A stretch of 64,000 nucleotides of DNA from Colius striatus. Lineage: Eukaryota > Chordata > Aves > Coliiformes > Coliidae. Positions 1 through 37,669 of this stretch are shown here, piece after piece. The position numbers and the translations under genes are program-made. Under the pieces are notes generated by a model. It was not told the DNA's origin, did no database searches, and saw nothing but the letters and a program-made list of their open reading frames with translations. Location of the stretch: NCBI RefSeq assembly GCF_028858725.1, contig NC_084768.1, forward strand, positions 3,951,853-4,015,852, given 5' to 3'. Every line of letters starts with the position of its first letter. The first letter of the stretch is position 1.

Positions 1-6204
<6,204 letters not shown>

Positions 6205-9200
6205 GTACTAGCAGCCGCTTTGAGTCCTTGGAGGAAATAATGGGTGTCTAACATTTTCAGGGTTGATGGGTTACCTTACAAAATCCACTTCCACAGAACA
6301 ATCTGCTGAGGTTTTTTGGTTTCTGTTGGGTTTTTTTCCCCCCAATCCTTTCTAGTTGGCTCTTCAGCTGTGATGGTTTGGTGTGGGAGAACGTTGAGTT
6401 TCTCAGAGCTGGCCTCTTAACCAGTGAGTGCACAAAAATCCTCCCAGCCTGACAGAGCAAACTGGTGTGTGTGTGTGTGTGTGTGAGAGAGAGGTCATGT
6501 GAGCATTGCACAGGTGAACAGAGCATCCTCTTTGAAGCAGGGGGCTGGTTCAAGGAAGTGAAAGTGAAACCCAGCCTGGAGGCACAGAGACTTGCCGAGA
6601 GGCCAGGCGAGCGTCACCCCGTCCCCAAGGAACCCTTCTCCAATCCTGAAAGTTATGAGCACAACTATTTTTATATATAGAAGTTTTAAAAGGTAAATAA
6701 CTAAACCAGGTCAGGTTTGTGTATGTAAAATTGTTGACATCAATGATGTCTTTCCATATTCTTTATCTGGGCTAAAGAAATACATTGTGTATTTTTCCAG
6801 ATCTCTTTGTAGCCTTTGAAAGATTTTTACAGTACTTCTGTCTTGACTGAGCTGTCCTTTCTTAAAACAAAAGCTTGTATAATTTTCTTACCTTGTACAG
6901 TTGGTAAACTTTTATGAGAGAGTTGCTATCCTGAGTCTAATGGCAGCTTCATTTTATTTTGCTGAAGTCTTTTCTTAAAAAAAACCACCAAAAAAAAAAC
7001 CCCACCACCAAAAAAAACCCCACCCAGACCAACCCAACCGACTTCTAAAGATGCTTCTTGGTCACCAACATGGGTATTTCTTTGCTTTCTCCTCAGTGAG
7101 CTAACATGAAGAATGGGGAGGAGTCATTTGGTTTTTGCAGCTGTGGTTCTCCTCGTGTTCCCTGGCAAAGTGATGCTCAGGCTGCCCTGGGCACGATGCT
7201 TCCTGCCTTTCATCAGGCGCTTTCTCATCTTCACATGGAGCTCAGATCCTTTCACCTCAGCCTTTTTTTTTGCTAAGCCTTGTTTGCCAGGTGGTAAATG
7301 AGCCACAGGTTTAGCTGCTTATCCTGGGATTTCTTTTTGGGCTCCCTGTCTGGCTGTAGGGTGGGAAATGGGGAGAGGGATGCTGGGGCCTGGCCCTGAG
7401 CCCCTGCACCCACAGGAGGGGGATGTCTAAGGAGTGAGAGTGGGTATGGGCCACTCTTTGGAGTGCAAGAGCTGGAAATGCTTTTCCAGCTGTGTGTGCA
7501 GGGGGTGATGCTCCCTGTCCCTCTCCCAGCAGCTGCAGGAGAGGTGATGCCCACAGCAGAGGTTTGTTACCACCACTGTTTGGGTTTGGTTTGTTTTCTT
7601 AAGCCCCAGCTGCATCTGCACTGTATCAAAACCAGGGCAAACTGGTGGAATTGACTGGTGACCTCGTGCCCTGCTCCTCTGGCTTAGGGGTGTGCCGGGA
7701 ACTTTGCAACTGGTTACTTTTGCTTCAGACTTACCAGTCTGTCCTCTTCCCCTTGCAGTGGGCAGGCCTGTGGGTTGGAGCTGAGGCATCAGCCCACAAC
7801 AGCCCAGCTGCTAAGGGTTATGTTTGGTTTGCCTCTTCAAGTACGTGGACTTGGACTTTGTGGCCCTTAACTGAGCCAAATCCTCGGGCTGGGGCCTGGC
7901 CCCATCACCCCAGTTCCAGGAGGGCAGGAACCTGCCCTTCCCCCTGAGCTGCAGCTGGCAGGGGCCCAGGCTGAGACAGCACTTCACTGGGGAGCACAGC
8001 AGGCAGGGTTCTTCATGGAATTAAGTCATTAAGTGATTGCTGTTAACGTCACAATCGGGTTTAATTAAGAGAGCCCCAGGGCCTGTGCCAGAGCCCGGCC
8101 AGCCCTGCTGTCAGGTTTATCTGTATGCATCTTTTGTATGTTTGCAGGTTGGAAACACTTCCCCAGCCCTTCTAGGAAAAGTTCCTAAGTGAATTGTCTC
8201 AGGCTTGTGTGTGAAATCCAGCACTGTGTATAGTTTCAGGCCCCTTGCTTTGGTTTGTACCTTCCCTGCTCTGGGTGAGCCCTCACATTCCGTAACCCAC
8301 AGCTCTGCAATGCTCAGCTAGGCTTTAAGACTCATTTACATTTTGTTTATGCTGGTGTTTTATACAATACTTTGTTCATGTTCTTGAAAATGCAGCCACT
8401 CTAACTTGATAAGTCATTGCACTACTAAAGCTATTTAAAATCCTACAGCGCCTGTACCTTTCATTTCACTCCCGAAGCCCTTGGCACAGTTTGGAGCCTG
8501 GAAGGGTTTCATCCTGGTTCCAAACTGGGCTGAAAAGATCCCAACTTGCCTGTGCCACAGGGGGGTGTGTCTCAAGCACTGTGGTGGTGGGTTCAGCAGG
8601 AGGGACAGGGATCCAGCCAGTGCTTTTAAGACTTGCAGCCTGAGCGGAGAATCCAGAGGGGACCCTTTCTAAAGGGCTCCATGTGTACAACCCAACCACA
8701 CACATCCACAACAAAGTGAAGGTTTACACACTTCTCCACACCCAGTAATGCTGCACTGTCAGTAATTCCCTGCTCCCTCTGCTGAAAAAGCTTATCACAC
8801 TGTTTTTGTGAACATAACTGTCTGCACAAGAGATTCCTGAGTGTTTGGCTCCTTTCTGCCCAGCTCAGAGGCTGCCAAGGCCCAGCCCCACCTACCAGTG
8901 GCTCTTCCTGCAGCAGTGAAAGCCACAGTCACACACACATCCACACAGAGACACCTCCCTTCCTTCTGCTTATACATGGAGCTGTTTGCTTCTCCTCAAA
9001 GGGGGGTGGCTCTCACCCCCCTTCCCGAGCTGGGCAGCACTGGAGCAGCTGGAAAGGCAGCCCAAGCTAAAGGGCAAGGGAGGCTGACATCTTCCTTTTC
9101 CCACCCTCCAGTAGTAGTTAAGGCTGAAAACCCAAGAGCTCTCCCTCTTCCCCCCAACCTCTTCCTCCACACCTACCTGAGGACACCTGAAGGGACAGCC

Positions 9201-9370
9201 AGGGCTTGGAGGAGCACAAGGAGGGAAGGTGGGGGGGTTTATTTGAAGCCAGTACAGAAACAGAGAGGCACATGAGATTGCTTGTGCTCTCAGCACTGGC
9301 CCCACAGAGCCTGCCATACAGTCCAGTAAAAGGGGCCCCCTTTTAATCACCAATAAACAGATTCTCTGTA
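6205..9370 (+). other. MIER1: MIER1 3'UTR (probable extent)
   Basis: No further coding exon is seen after the TGA at 6202-6204. The stretch contains a (GT)n(GA)n microsatellite, an A-rich/CA-rich tract at about 6976-7035 and no repeats of note otherwise. An AATAAA at 9352-9357 could be the distal poly(A) signal, which would give a 3'UTR of about 3.1 kb. This end is an inference. Nearer non-canonical signals may also be used. Confidence 0.5.
6465..6493. repeat. (GT)n(GA)n microsatellite
   Basis: Ten GT dinucleotides are followed by a short run of GA in the MIER1 3'UTR. It is a likely length polymorphism. Confidence 0.95.
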
Positions 9371-11124
9371 GAGAACACTGTAGTCAATCAATGGCATAGA
9401 AAACACAGTGGTGGGACCTCTGCTTGCTGTGCCAGGGCAGCCCCAGCCCATCCCTGCACTGTGCAAAAGAGCCTTGAAAAGTGGTTTCAACTCCTTTTTT
9501 TGGGGGCAGCAAAGCTAATCAGCAGATTCAGCCACTGACAGAAATCAACATCCTGAACTTAAACAGTGATGGGTGAGTGTTCTTGTCCAAGGGACAGTGG
9601 AGAGGGATGGGGCTGGGGGCAACCAGGCAACCCCCCTGGAGCTCTGGCTCTTCAGCAGCTCTGCAGCTGATGGCAAAGCAAGCTGAGGTTTGGCTGAGGT
9701 TTAGGAAGCAATACTAATGACCAGGGAATTTTGTCTTTGTCCCACTGAGCTGTGGGAAGGGGAAGCATCAGCCCTCCCTGCTGCCAGGCCTCTCATCACC
9801 CCCAACCCACGCAGTGCCCCAGGAAGCGAAGCCCCTGGGATGGGAGTGTGGAGCAGAGGGCAGCAGCTTCACTCTACACCTTCACCAGCACTCTGTGGCA
9901 CACAAGAACATCAAGGGTAAGCACTCAAAGAATGCAGCTTCCTCCAACAGCAGGTACATGTTTAGGACACACGTCCTGTTGTGTCTAGAAGCCCTTTTCC
10001 CAGGCCCCAAAGGAAATTACACACACACACACACACACACACAAAAACACCTCTCGAGGGTTTTACCAAAATCTCTTGTTTTTAAAACCACAATTAGAAA
10101 CAATTCTCTTTAAAAACCCAAAGACAATGCAAGGAGAGACCTAGAAAGAAGTGCTGAGTCAGACAATCCTTACCAAAAGATCAGTTAACACTGCCCAATG
10201 TATGAAAAGTAAATCACATCGTTCAAAGACTTCAGGAAGCAAAGGCAGCTCCAGCAGAAACCCAGCCCTGCACCCACAGCCTCCCACCACCCCCCTGAGG
10301 GCTGGGGAGAGCAGGAGCAGTGGGTTTCTGGCCCCAGGGAAGGACTGCTGTGTGCCAGGTGGGATGCCAGCTCTTCCCTCAGCCCTCCAGCTGCTCCCCA
10401 TGGGCTCCAAAGCTCCCTGGGAGAGCCCCTGCCCCAGGGGCCAGCCCCAGCCCCGCCAGCAGCTTTGCCTAGTGCAGAGGTGTCTGCCCCCAGGGTGGCT
10501 GGAGGAAGGCTGCTGGCCCTGCTGAGCTCACCAGGGATGGGTAAAACCATGTTGGGAACATCCCTGAGCAACCCTGGGCAGGAGAGCAAGGGGGTGACCC
10601 TCTGCAGGGCTCTGAGAGGCTGAGGAGGGTAAACCCAGCTTTAGAGTGGGTTAACAGAACACAGAACCCAACCCCAAACATGAGGCAGGTCAGGGAGCAC
10701 TGTGCATTGAGCACAAAGGGTCTGGCATCCTGCAGAAGCAGCTTTGCTGGGGGAACAGCAGCGCTGGCCCTGCCCCAGCTCCCCCCCCAGCTCCCAGGGG
10801 CTCCCCTTCCTGCAGGGAGGGCTCTGGGGGGCAGGGAGCAAAGGCAGCCCCAGTATCCCCCAGGCTCAGGGCAGAGCCCTCCCAGTCTTTTGGCACTGCC
10901 ACATGGCAGTGTGATTAGAACCCTGTCACCTCCTCCCAATCAGACTGAATTAGCTGCACCCTTCACCGTGCATCATCCTCCCCATCATTTGTCAAGGCAG
11001 CGCCATCGATTGTGCAAATCAAGAGCTGTGTCCTTCAGGGCATTCAGCCCCAATCCCTCCCTGCCTTCTGCCCACCATCAGCTGGACAGAAACAGGTTGC
11101 TTCCCAAGAAAAGCCTCTCCCTGC
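9238..11124 (-). other. SLC35D1: SLC35D1 3'UTR (probable extent)
   Basis: The sequence downstream (minus strand) of the SLC35D1 stop has no coding exon. The TTTATT at 9238-9243 reads AATAAA on the minus strand and TTTAAT at 9341-9346 reads ATTAAA. Either would end a 3'UTR of roughly 1.8-1.9 kb, close to the candidate MIER1 poly(A) signal at 9352. The boundary is inferred. Confidence 0.45.
10019..10043. repeat. (CA)n microsatellite
   Basis: About twelve CA dinucleotides lie in the presumed SLC35D1 3'UTR, reading as UG repeats in the sense RNA. Confidence 0.95.
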
Positions 11125-30556
<19,432 letters not shown>

Positions 30557-30771
30557 GGCTGCGGGGGCGGGACGGGGCGGGACGGGCTCTGGCCCCGACC
30601 ACCGGGCGTCTGCGCGCCGCCGGCCTCGACGACATGGCTGCGGGGGCGGGACGGGGCGGGACGGGCTCCGGCCTCGACGACATGGCTGCGGGGGCGGGAC
30701 GGGGCGGGCGCAGCGCGGGGGGCCGGGCACGGCAGCGCGTCTGGCCCGGGGCGCCGGGAGAGGGGGCGCGC

Positions 30772-31060
30772 AGGGGTCTGGGAGCGGGTGGCATGGCGAG
30801 GAGAGCTGGCGTGGGGGGATAGCACAGGGGGCACGGCACGGGGGTCTGGGAGCGGGTGGCATCGCGAGGAGAGCTGGCGTGGGGGGATAGCACAGGGGGC
30901 ACGGCACGGGGGTCTGGGAGCGGGTGGCATCGCGAGGAGAGCTGGCGTGGGGGGATAGCACAGGGGGCACGGCACGGGGGTCTGGGAGCGGGTGGCATCG
31001 CGAGGAGAGCTGGCGTGGGGGGATAGCACAGGGGGCACGGCACGGGGGTCCGGCGCTGGG
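30772..31060. repeat. 68-bp minisatellite upstream of SLC35D1
   Basis: About 4.2 copies, with TCTGGGAGCGGGTGGCAT starting at 30777, 30845, 30913 and 30981 (exact 68-bp steps). Degraded related sequence continues to about 31160. No gene. Confidence 0.95.
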
Positions 31061-31160
31061 GGTGTAGCACGATGGGGCATCCCCCGGGGGGGATTCGTGG
31101 CACCGGGGTTTGGAGAGGGGTGCACCGCATGAGGGGTCATCGCCCAGGGGGGTCAGTTAG

Positions 31161-31740
31161 GGAAGGGGGGCAGCGTGTGGCGGGTCATCCCGCAGCAGTC
31201 TGGCACGGGGGGACTGGCGGGAGAGGCATTCCAGGCGCAGAGCAGCACCGGGCATTGCGGGGACAAGGGGAGCTGTGCTACAAGTGCTGCTGCCCTTTTC
31301 CAGGTGGGGGGATGGGATTGGGGGGGGTGTCCCTCCCTCCCCGGAGTGGGAGGCTCAGGCCGGGGAGGTGCAGACCCGTGCTGGCACTGCTGCCACCGGC
31401 ACAGCCAGGCAGGGGGGGCCCAGCACCCTGCAGCGTGTTGCCCTTGGGTGACCCCGCACAAAGGATTTTGGCACCAGGCCTTTCCTTTTCAGAGGTTAAA
31501 TGTTCCCCTCTGGGCCTCATTCCACCAAGTGGAAAAAACCCAAAATAAGGCAGCTTGAAAAAAAAAACCAAACCAACAAACCACCCTATAGGTTACATCA
31601 GAAAAAAAACAGCAGTTCAGGATTTCACTGGAAGGCAGGAACTAACACATGCACCAAGAGCACTCACTGCTGTGGTATCTGCTTCCCATCGCCCACGCGT
31701 CCAGCTCACCACGGGGACGCAGCATTTGCCCAGCACCGAG
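31161..31740. other. Intergenic, no gene recognised
   Basis: GC-rich spacer followed by an A-rich tract near 31556-31612. Open frames here have no recognisable protein content. Confidence 0.6.
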
Positions 31741-32250
31741 AGCCTCCTTCAGCACCCAGACCCTCCTTCAGCACCCAGACCCTTCTCAGGCTCCCAGACC
31801 CTCCTTCAGCACCCAGACCCTCCCAGACCCTCCTCAGGCTCCCAGACCCTCCTTCAGCACCCAGACCCTCCTCAGGCTCCCAGACCCTCCTTCAGCACCC
31901 AGACCCTCCCAGACCCTCCTCAGGCTCCCAGACCCTCCTTCAGCACCCAGACCCTCCCAGACCCTCCTCAGGCTCCCAGACCCTCCTTCAGCACCCAGAC
32001 CCTCCTCAGGCTCCCAGACCCTCCTTCAGCACCCAGACCCTCCTCAGGCTCCCAGACCCTCCTTCAGCACCCAGACCCTCCTCAGGCTCCCAGACCCTCC
32101 CAGACCCTCCTCAGGCTCCCAGACCCTCCTTCAGCACCCAGACCCTCCCAGAACCTCCTCAGGCTCCCAGACCCTCCTTCAGCACCCAGACCCTCCCAGA
32201 CCCTCCTTCAGCACCCAGACCCTCCTTCAGCACCCAGACCCTCCTCGGAG
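31741..32250. repeat. 19-bp/10-bp minisatellite
   Basis: Alternating 19-bp units CCCAGACCCTCCTTCAGCA and CCCAGACCCTCCTCAGGCT, with occasional 10-bp half units CCCAGACCCT. There are about 27 units. Proline/serine-rich frames through it are artefacts. Confidence 0.95.
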
Positions 32251-32605
32251 GTGCTGCATAGTGGGGGAGGCAGCAGGGTGGGGGGTGAGCATGGGGTCTG
32301 CACCTGGGGTGGGTGCAGAGGGGTGAGATGAGCCTGAGCACTTCAGGGTCATTCTCAAGGCAGCCACAGGGTGTTTGTTGCCCTTGGCTCTGGCCTTGTT
32401 TGCAGAGAAAACAGACCTTTCCTGAGAGCTTCATCCCCAGCTATCTCGCTGCCATGCCAGGACGTGCCTGGGCACAGCCAAGCCCCGTGGCCTCCAGCGT
32501 GCAACAGGCTGTTGTGACCCTGCGGGCACGAGCTGCTGCTCGCCCCAGCACACTCCTGCTCGCCCCGGCACGCTCTCCCTCACACCCTGCCCTCGCAGCT
32601 GGGAA

Positions 32606-32890
32606 TCACAGAATCACAGAACAGTGGGGTTGGAAGGGCCCTGCAGAGCTGCTCCAGCCCCAGCCCCTGCTAAAGCAGGTTCCCCTCGCTCAGGGGGCAC
32701 AGGAACGTGTCCAGGTGGGGTTGGAAACCTCCTGAGCAGGAGCCTCCACACCCTCCCTGGGCAGCCTGGGCCAGGGCTCCCTCACCTCAGCACCAAAGGA
32801 CTTTCTCCTTGTGTTGCAGTGGCACTGCCTGTGTTCCAGCTCATGCCTGTTACCCCTTGTCCTGGCACTGGGCACCACAGATCAAACACT
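32606..32890 (-). mobile_element. CR1 LINE 3' fragment
   Basis: It starts with AATCACAGAATCACAGAACA (the reverse complement of the CR1 3' terminal repeat) and continues GGTTGGAAGGGCCCTGCAGA, TGGGCAGCCTGGGCCAGGGC and TGCCTGTTACCCCTTGTCCT. It is 5'-truncated. It is nearly identical to the element at 54525-54805, so both belong to one subfamily. Confidence 0.9.
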
Positions 32891-33399
32891 GGCCTCATCC
32901 TCTCTACACCCACTCTTTAAAATACTTGTGTTGATGGAGTCCTCCCTCAGCCTTCCCTTCTGCAGGCTGAACAGCCCCAGGTCTCACAGCCTTTAATCAT
33001 AAGAAAGATGTTCCAGTCATCTTGGTAGCCCTAAAGACCCAGTCTCTTTGCCTAAACATTCTTTTTCCCAGCCAATTCCTGTCCCCACAGCTGCCCCACT
33101 CCCAGCAAAGGGAGGTGGGGGGAGCAGGGGCCGCTCCCTGGCATAGCTTGGGCCAGGCTGCAAGAAGGGCAGACTTTAAAGCCTGGGAGCAACTTTCCCA
33201 CACCTCAGATGTCCTTTTAGCCTGGCCAAAACCCACAATCAAAAAAGCTTTCTCATTGGCATCACCTTCCTTGTTCCTGCCCTAAATTCTGCCTGTCCTT
33301 ATCAAGCCACCTGTCTGTCCTCATCGCAGGCTTGGACCTGGAGATATTTACTCATCGAAGAGCACAGAGGAACCTCATCCTGCCTGGGCTCTGGAGCCA

Positions 33400-33634
33400 G
33401 CAGGACTGACGCAAACGGCTCCTGGGAAGAGCTTTTTCCCTGGGAGGGGTGTCAGCCCCTGTGCCAGGCTGCCCAGGGAGCTGAGGGAGTGCCCAGCCCT
33501 GGAGGGATCCCAAAGCCGTGGAGCTGAGGTGCTGAGGGCCATGGGGTAGTGCTGGGCTGGGCAGGGTGAGGGCAGGGATGGGACTGCAGCAGCTTCAAGG
33601 GCTTTTCCAACCAAAACCATTCTGTGATTCTAGA
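33400..33634 (+). mobile_element. CR1 LINE 3' fragment
   Basis: The sense strand ends in TTTTCCAACCAAAACCATTC followed by TGTGATTCTAG, the characteristic CR1 3' end. Upstream text includes CAGGCTGCCCAGGGAGCTGA and GGAGGGATCCCAAAGCCGTG. It is 5'-truncated and has the same orientation as IL23R. Confidence 0.88.
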
Positions 33635-34195
33635 GGGGTTTTAAGGTCAGCTATTTGGACTCTCTGGGTGAGCAGGTTGGGTTGGCAGCAGGACGTGTAG
33701 CTGCAATGATTAAGGGGATGTACCCAGTACCTGCTCCAGGACCACATGCCTGGGATCCCTGTGTCCCCCTCGTGCCAAGCACAGCTCTGGGTATGACATA
33801 AGTGCTTGGCTTTTGGCAGCAAAACCCGCTCTGGCCCGACCTTTCCTTCCTGCTAAACTAAGCCTGTGACTCACTGCCGTAATTTTAGTGTGCCCAGCCA
33901 GCAGCGAGCCCGCCAAAGATAACAAATGATGAACGAGTCCTGTTTAACCCCAGCCTCATTGGGGGACCAGCTCAGCTCAGCCGGAGGCTTCTCCCTTGGA
34001 CCCAAACTGGCGATGCCTCCGGGACGGCTGCACATCTCGGGGGGGGCACAGGGGCTTCGGAGCCGGGGAGCCCCGGGGCTGAGGGCAGAGGGAGCAGGAT
34101 CCGGCGGCGGGGGCGGGAGGGGGCAGCGCGGGGCTCGGCAGCCGCCGAGGAAGTGTCTGCGCGATGCCATCGGCTGCGCGGGGGCGGCCGCGGGA
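33635..34195. other. Intergenic, no gene recognised
   Basis: Becomes increasingly GC- and CpG-rich toward the minisatellite at 34196. I see no exon or mobile element that I can support. Confidence 0.5.
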
Positions 34196-35650
34196 CAGCG
34201 CACGCAGCGGCATCAGTGCGACAGGGCACGCAACGGCATCAGCGGGACGGGGCACGTAACGGCATCAGCGGGACAGCGCACGCAACGGCATCAGTGGGAC
34301 AGGCGCGCAACGGCATCAGCGGGACAGGCGCGTAACGGCATCAGCGGGACAGGCGCGTAACGGCATCAGCGGGACAGGCGCGTAACGGCATCAGCGGGAC
34401 AGGGCACGCAACGGCATCAGCGGGACAGGCGCGTAACGGCATCAGCGGGACAGGGCACGCAACGGCATCAGCGGGACAGGCGCGTAACGGCATCAGCGGG
34501 ACAGCGCACGCAACGGCATCAGCGGGACAGCGCACGCAACGGCATCAGCGGGACGGGGCACGTAACGGCATCAGCGGGACAGGGCACGCAACGGCATCAG
34601 TGGGACAGGCGCGTAACGGCATCAGCGGGACAGGCGCGTAACGGCATCAGCGGGACGGGGCACGTAACGGCATCAGCGGGACAGGCGCGCAACGGCATCA
34701 GCGGGACAGGGCACACAACAGCATCAGCGGGACAGGCGCGTAACGGCATCAGCGGGACAGGCGCGCAACGGCATCAGCGGGACAGGCGCGCAACGGTACC
34801 AGCGGGACAGGCGCGTAACGGCATCAGCGGGACAGGCGCGTAACGGCATCAGCGGGACAGGCGCGCAGCGGCATCAGTGGGACAGGCGCGCAACGGTACC
34901 AGCGGGACAGGGCACGCAACGGCATCAGCGGGACAGGCGCGTAACGGCATCAGCGGGACAGGCGCGCAGCGGCATCAGCGGGACAGGGCACGCAACGGCA
35001 TCAGCGGGACAGGCGCGTAACGGCATCAGCGGGACAGGCGCGTAACGGCATCAGCGGGACAGGCGCGCAACGGCATCAGCGGGACAGGGCACGCAACGGC
35101 ATCAGCGGGACAGGGCACACAACAGCATCAGCGGGACAGGCGCGCAACGGCATCAGCGGGACAGGGCACGTAACGGCATCAGCGGGACAGGCGCGCAACG
35201 GTACCAGCGGGACAGGCCCGTAACGGCGTCAGCGGGACAGGCGCGTAACGGCATCAGCGGGACGGGGCACGCAACGGCATCAGCGGGACAGGCGCGTAAC
35301 GGCATCAGCGGGACAGGCGCGCAACGGCATCAGCGGGACAGGCGCGTAACGGCATCAGCGGGACAGGCGCGCAACGGCATCAGCGGGACAGGCGCGTAAC
35401 GGCATCAGCGGGACAGGCGCGCAACGGCATCAGTGGGACTGGAGCGCAACGGCATCAGCGGGACAGGCGCGCAACGGCATCAGCGGGACAGGGCACGCAA
35501 CGGCATCAGCGGGACAGGCGCGTAACGGCATCAGCGGGACAGGCGCGTAACGGCATCAGCGGGACAGGGCACGCAACGGCATCAGCGGGACAGGCGCGCA
35601 ACGGCATCAGCGGGACAGGCGCGTAACGGCATCAGCGGGACAGGGCACAA
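34196..35650. repeat. CpG-dense 25/26-bp minisatellite
   Basis: About 57 units of ACGGCATCAGCGGGACAGGC plus GCGTA (25 bp), or of the 26-bp variant ending GGGCACGCA. Each unit carries three or four CpGs. The main variation is TA versus CA before ACGG and AGGCGCG versus AGGGCACG. It lies between SLC35D1 and IL23R and has no coding content. Confidence 0.96.
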
Positions 35651-37650
35651 TGGGTGCTGCTGTGGACTAGGGCTGCTGGCGACAATGGGTGCTGGGGACA
35701 ATGGGTGCTGCTAGGGAACAAAGGGTGCTGCTGGGGAACAAGGGGTGATGTTGGGGAGCAGGGGTGCTCCTGGAGAATGAGGGCTGCTGCTGTGGACAAT
35801 GGATGCTGCTGGGGGACAAAGGGTGCTGCTGGGGACGATGGGTACATGCAGCCGACACCACTGAGGCAGGCTGAGGGGCAGGAGAAAGCGTTGGCAAGGA
35901 AGGGGGTGACTGACCCCAGGCTGGGGCTGGACACAGCAGACATGCCACAGGGACCATCAGCCAGGCTGGAAAAAGGCTGGGGAACACCCTGGGTCCCCGG
36001 GGAACAGGCACAGAGTGGTGAGGGCACTGTCCTGGGTGCACTGGGAGAAGCTTGCTGTGCCATGCCATGTCATGCCATGCCATGCCATTCCAGCCTCTGA
36101 AGGGACTCTTTCCATGGCAGCAAAATACTGGCAAGGTGTTTCCACATGTGGATATCAGGCTGTGAGGAAGATCTAGGCACATCACAAAGAGCCCTGAAGG
36201 GAGAAAGAGGCGGGATGAGGTTTGGGAAGCCAAAGCCTCAGAGGAAGACCAAAGCAAGCAGAATTTCTGAGCACGGGACAGAGGAAGGCACGGGGAAGAG
36301 GCAGGAGTGAGCACTCATGCTGCTCCTCTTCTACCTTTGGGCAGGCAGCGTTGGAACATTGAGCCACTCAGGAAGAGCTGAGACAGGAGTTTAACTGGCA
36401 CCAGAAAAGCCTAAAGGTCTGGTAAATATGGGAAGCAGCAGCTCAGAGGGGCTGCAACACCCATCCTGGCAGGGCACAGAGGCTGTCTGGATGCTGGGGA
36501 GCAGCCAAAGCTCACTGTGGCTGGAGGCACACTGCTGCATGTCCAGATGTACTACACGAGCTCCAGATGTGCTGCCCTGGCTCCAGATGTGCTGCCCAGG
36601 CCCAGATATGCTTGCCCTAGTTCTGCCCCAGACTTAGCTGACAGAACCTATCTCCAGCTGTGCACACTTGTGATGCCACTCCAGCCCCAGATGTACATCC
36701 CTGGAGTCAAATAACGTGCGCTGCAGTGTTCCTTCCTCAGTCCCAGCTCTGTCAGTGCAGGCAGAGCCCCCTCTGCCCTGTAGCCCTGCAGCCAGGCTGT
36801 CCTTCCTCCCGGCCCCTCCACAGCTCTCTGCTGCAGCAAAGCTCACTCGCGATGTCAGACCCCCCCCCCCCCCCCCCGACAATGTATTTTGATTGATTAA
36901 TACAAATATTTTCATTACATAGTGCATCAAAACCACCTGTAACACACTGAAACTACAATTCCCACCAAACCCCTCCCGAGGGTGTGACTCGTACAGACGC
37001 CCCCTGCGTGTTCCTGTAACCTCACGGTACAGTTTCGGCACAAACTGAGCTTCACCCCCGCAGTGCCAGCAGCCTCGCTCTCCTCCATTCACCAGAAAGC
37101 CCCAGGGATCATCCCAAACCCGGAGCAGTCGGGGGCTGCAGGCAGAGGAAGGGTCTGCTTTGCCCCCGGGGGATGGGCAATTCGGTTGCCTAACGTCTCC
37201 TCCTGCAGGGCAGAGGCGGTGGAGCCATGCGGTATTTCCTGTGGTTGCAGCCTCTAATGAGGTTAACACTGTTACTGAGGTTAACTCTTCAACCGACATC
37301 AAAAAGGAAGCCACGGGCTCTGCAGAGGGAGGGTTTGGGAGCAGCGGTTGGACCCCGTGGGATGGAGGGAGACATAGAGAGATAGACAGACCCCCTCCCC
37401 TCCCCCCTTCTCACCCCATCCCCAGATGAGCTGGGACCCGCACAAGCAGGGAGGGTGGAAACAACCTCAGCCCTTAAGGAGTTTCTCATTTTAGGCTTCT
37501 GGAGTCAGTACAAAAACCACCTTGCTGCTGCTGTAGCTCAGGAGGGCTCCCCCGGACCCCTCACCGTGCTCCTGTCGCCTCGCACGCAGCGACTCCGTCA
37601 TAAAAATCCATTCGGGAGGGACTTAAAACTTGCTGGGGTGCCTCCAAATT
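35651..37650. other. Intergenic spacer SLC35D1-IL23R
   Basis: Contains a degenerate GGGTGCTGCTGGGGACAA-type short repeat at about 35650-35850, a CATGC run near 36060-36095 and an 18-base poly-C tract at 36860-36877. I recognise no exon. In mammals a C1orf141-like gene lies in this interval, but nothing similar is visible here. Confidence 0.55.
36860..36877. repeat. Poly-C homopolymer
   Basis: An uninterrupted run of about 18 C. It is prone to sequencing and assembly length error. Confidence 0.95.
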
Positions 37651-37669
37651 CTGCAACGACTTAAAGGCC

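Noticed and set aside
31500-32331. Pro/Ser-rich frames of 225-258 codons
   Set aside because: They translate the 19-bp minisatellite and have no start context or homology.
33400-33634. Endogenous retrovirus LTR
   Set aside because: No paired terminal repeats, primer site or TG...CA ends. The TTCTGTGATTCT terminus identifies a CR1 LINE 3' end.
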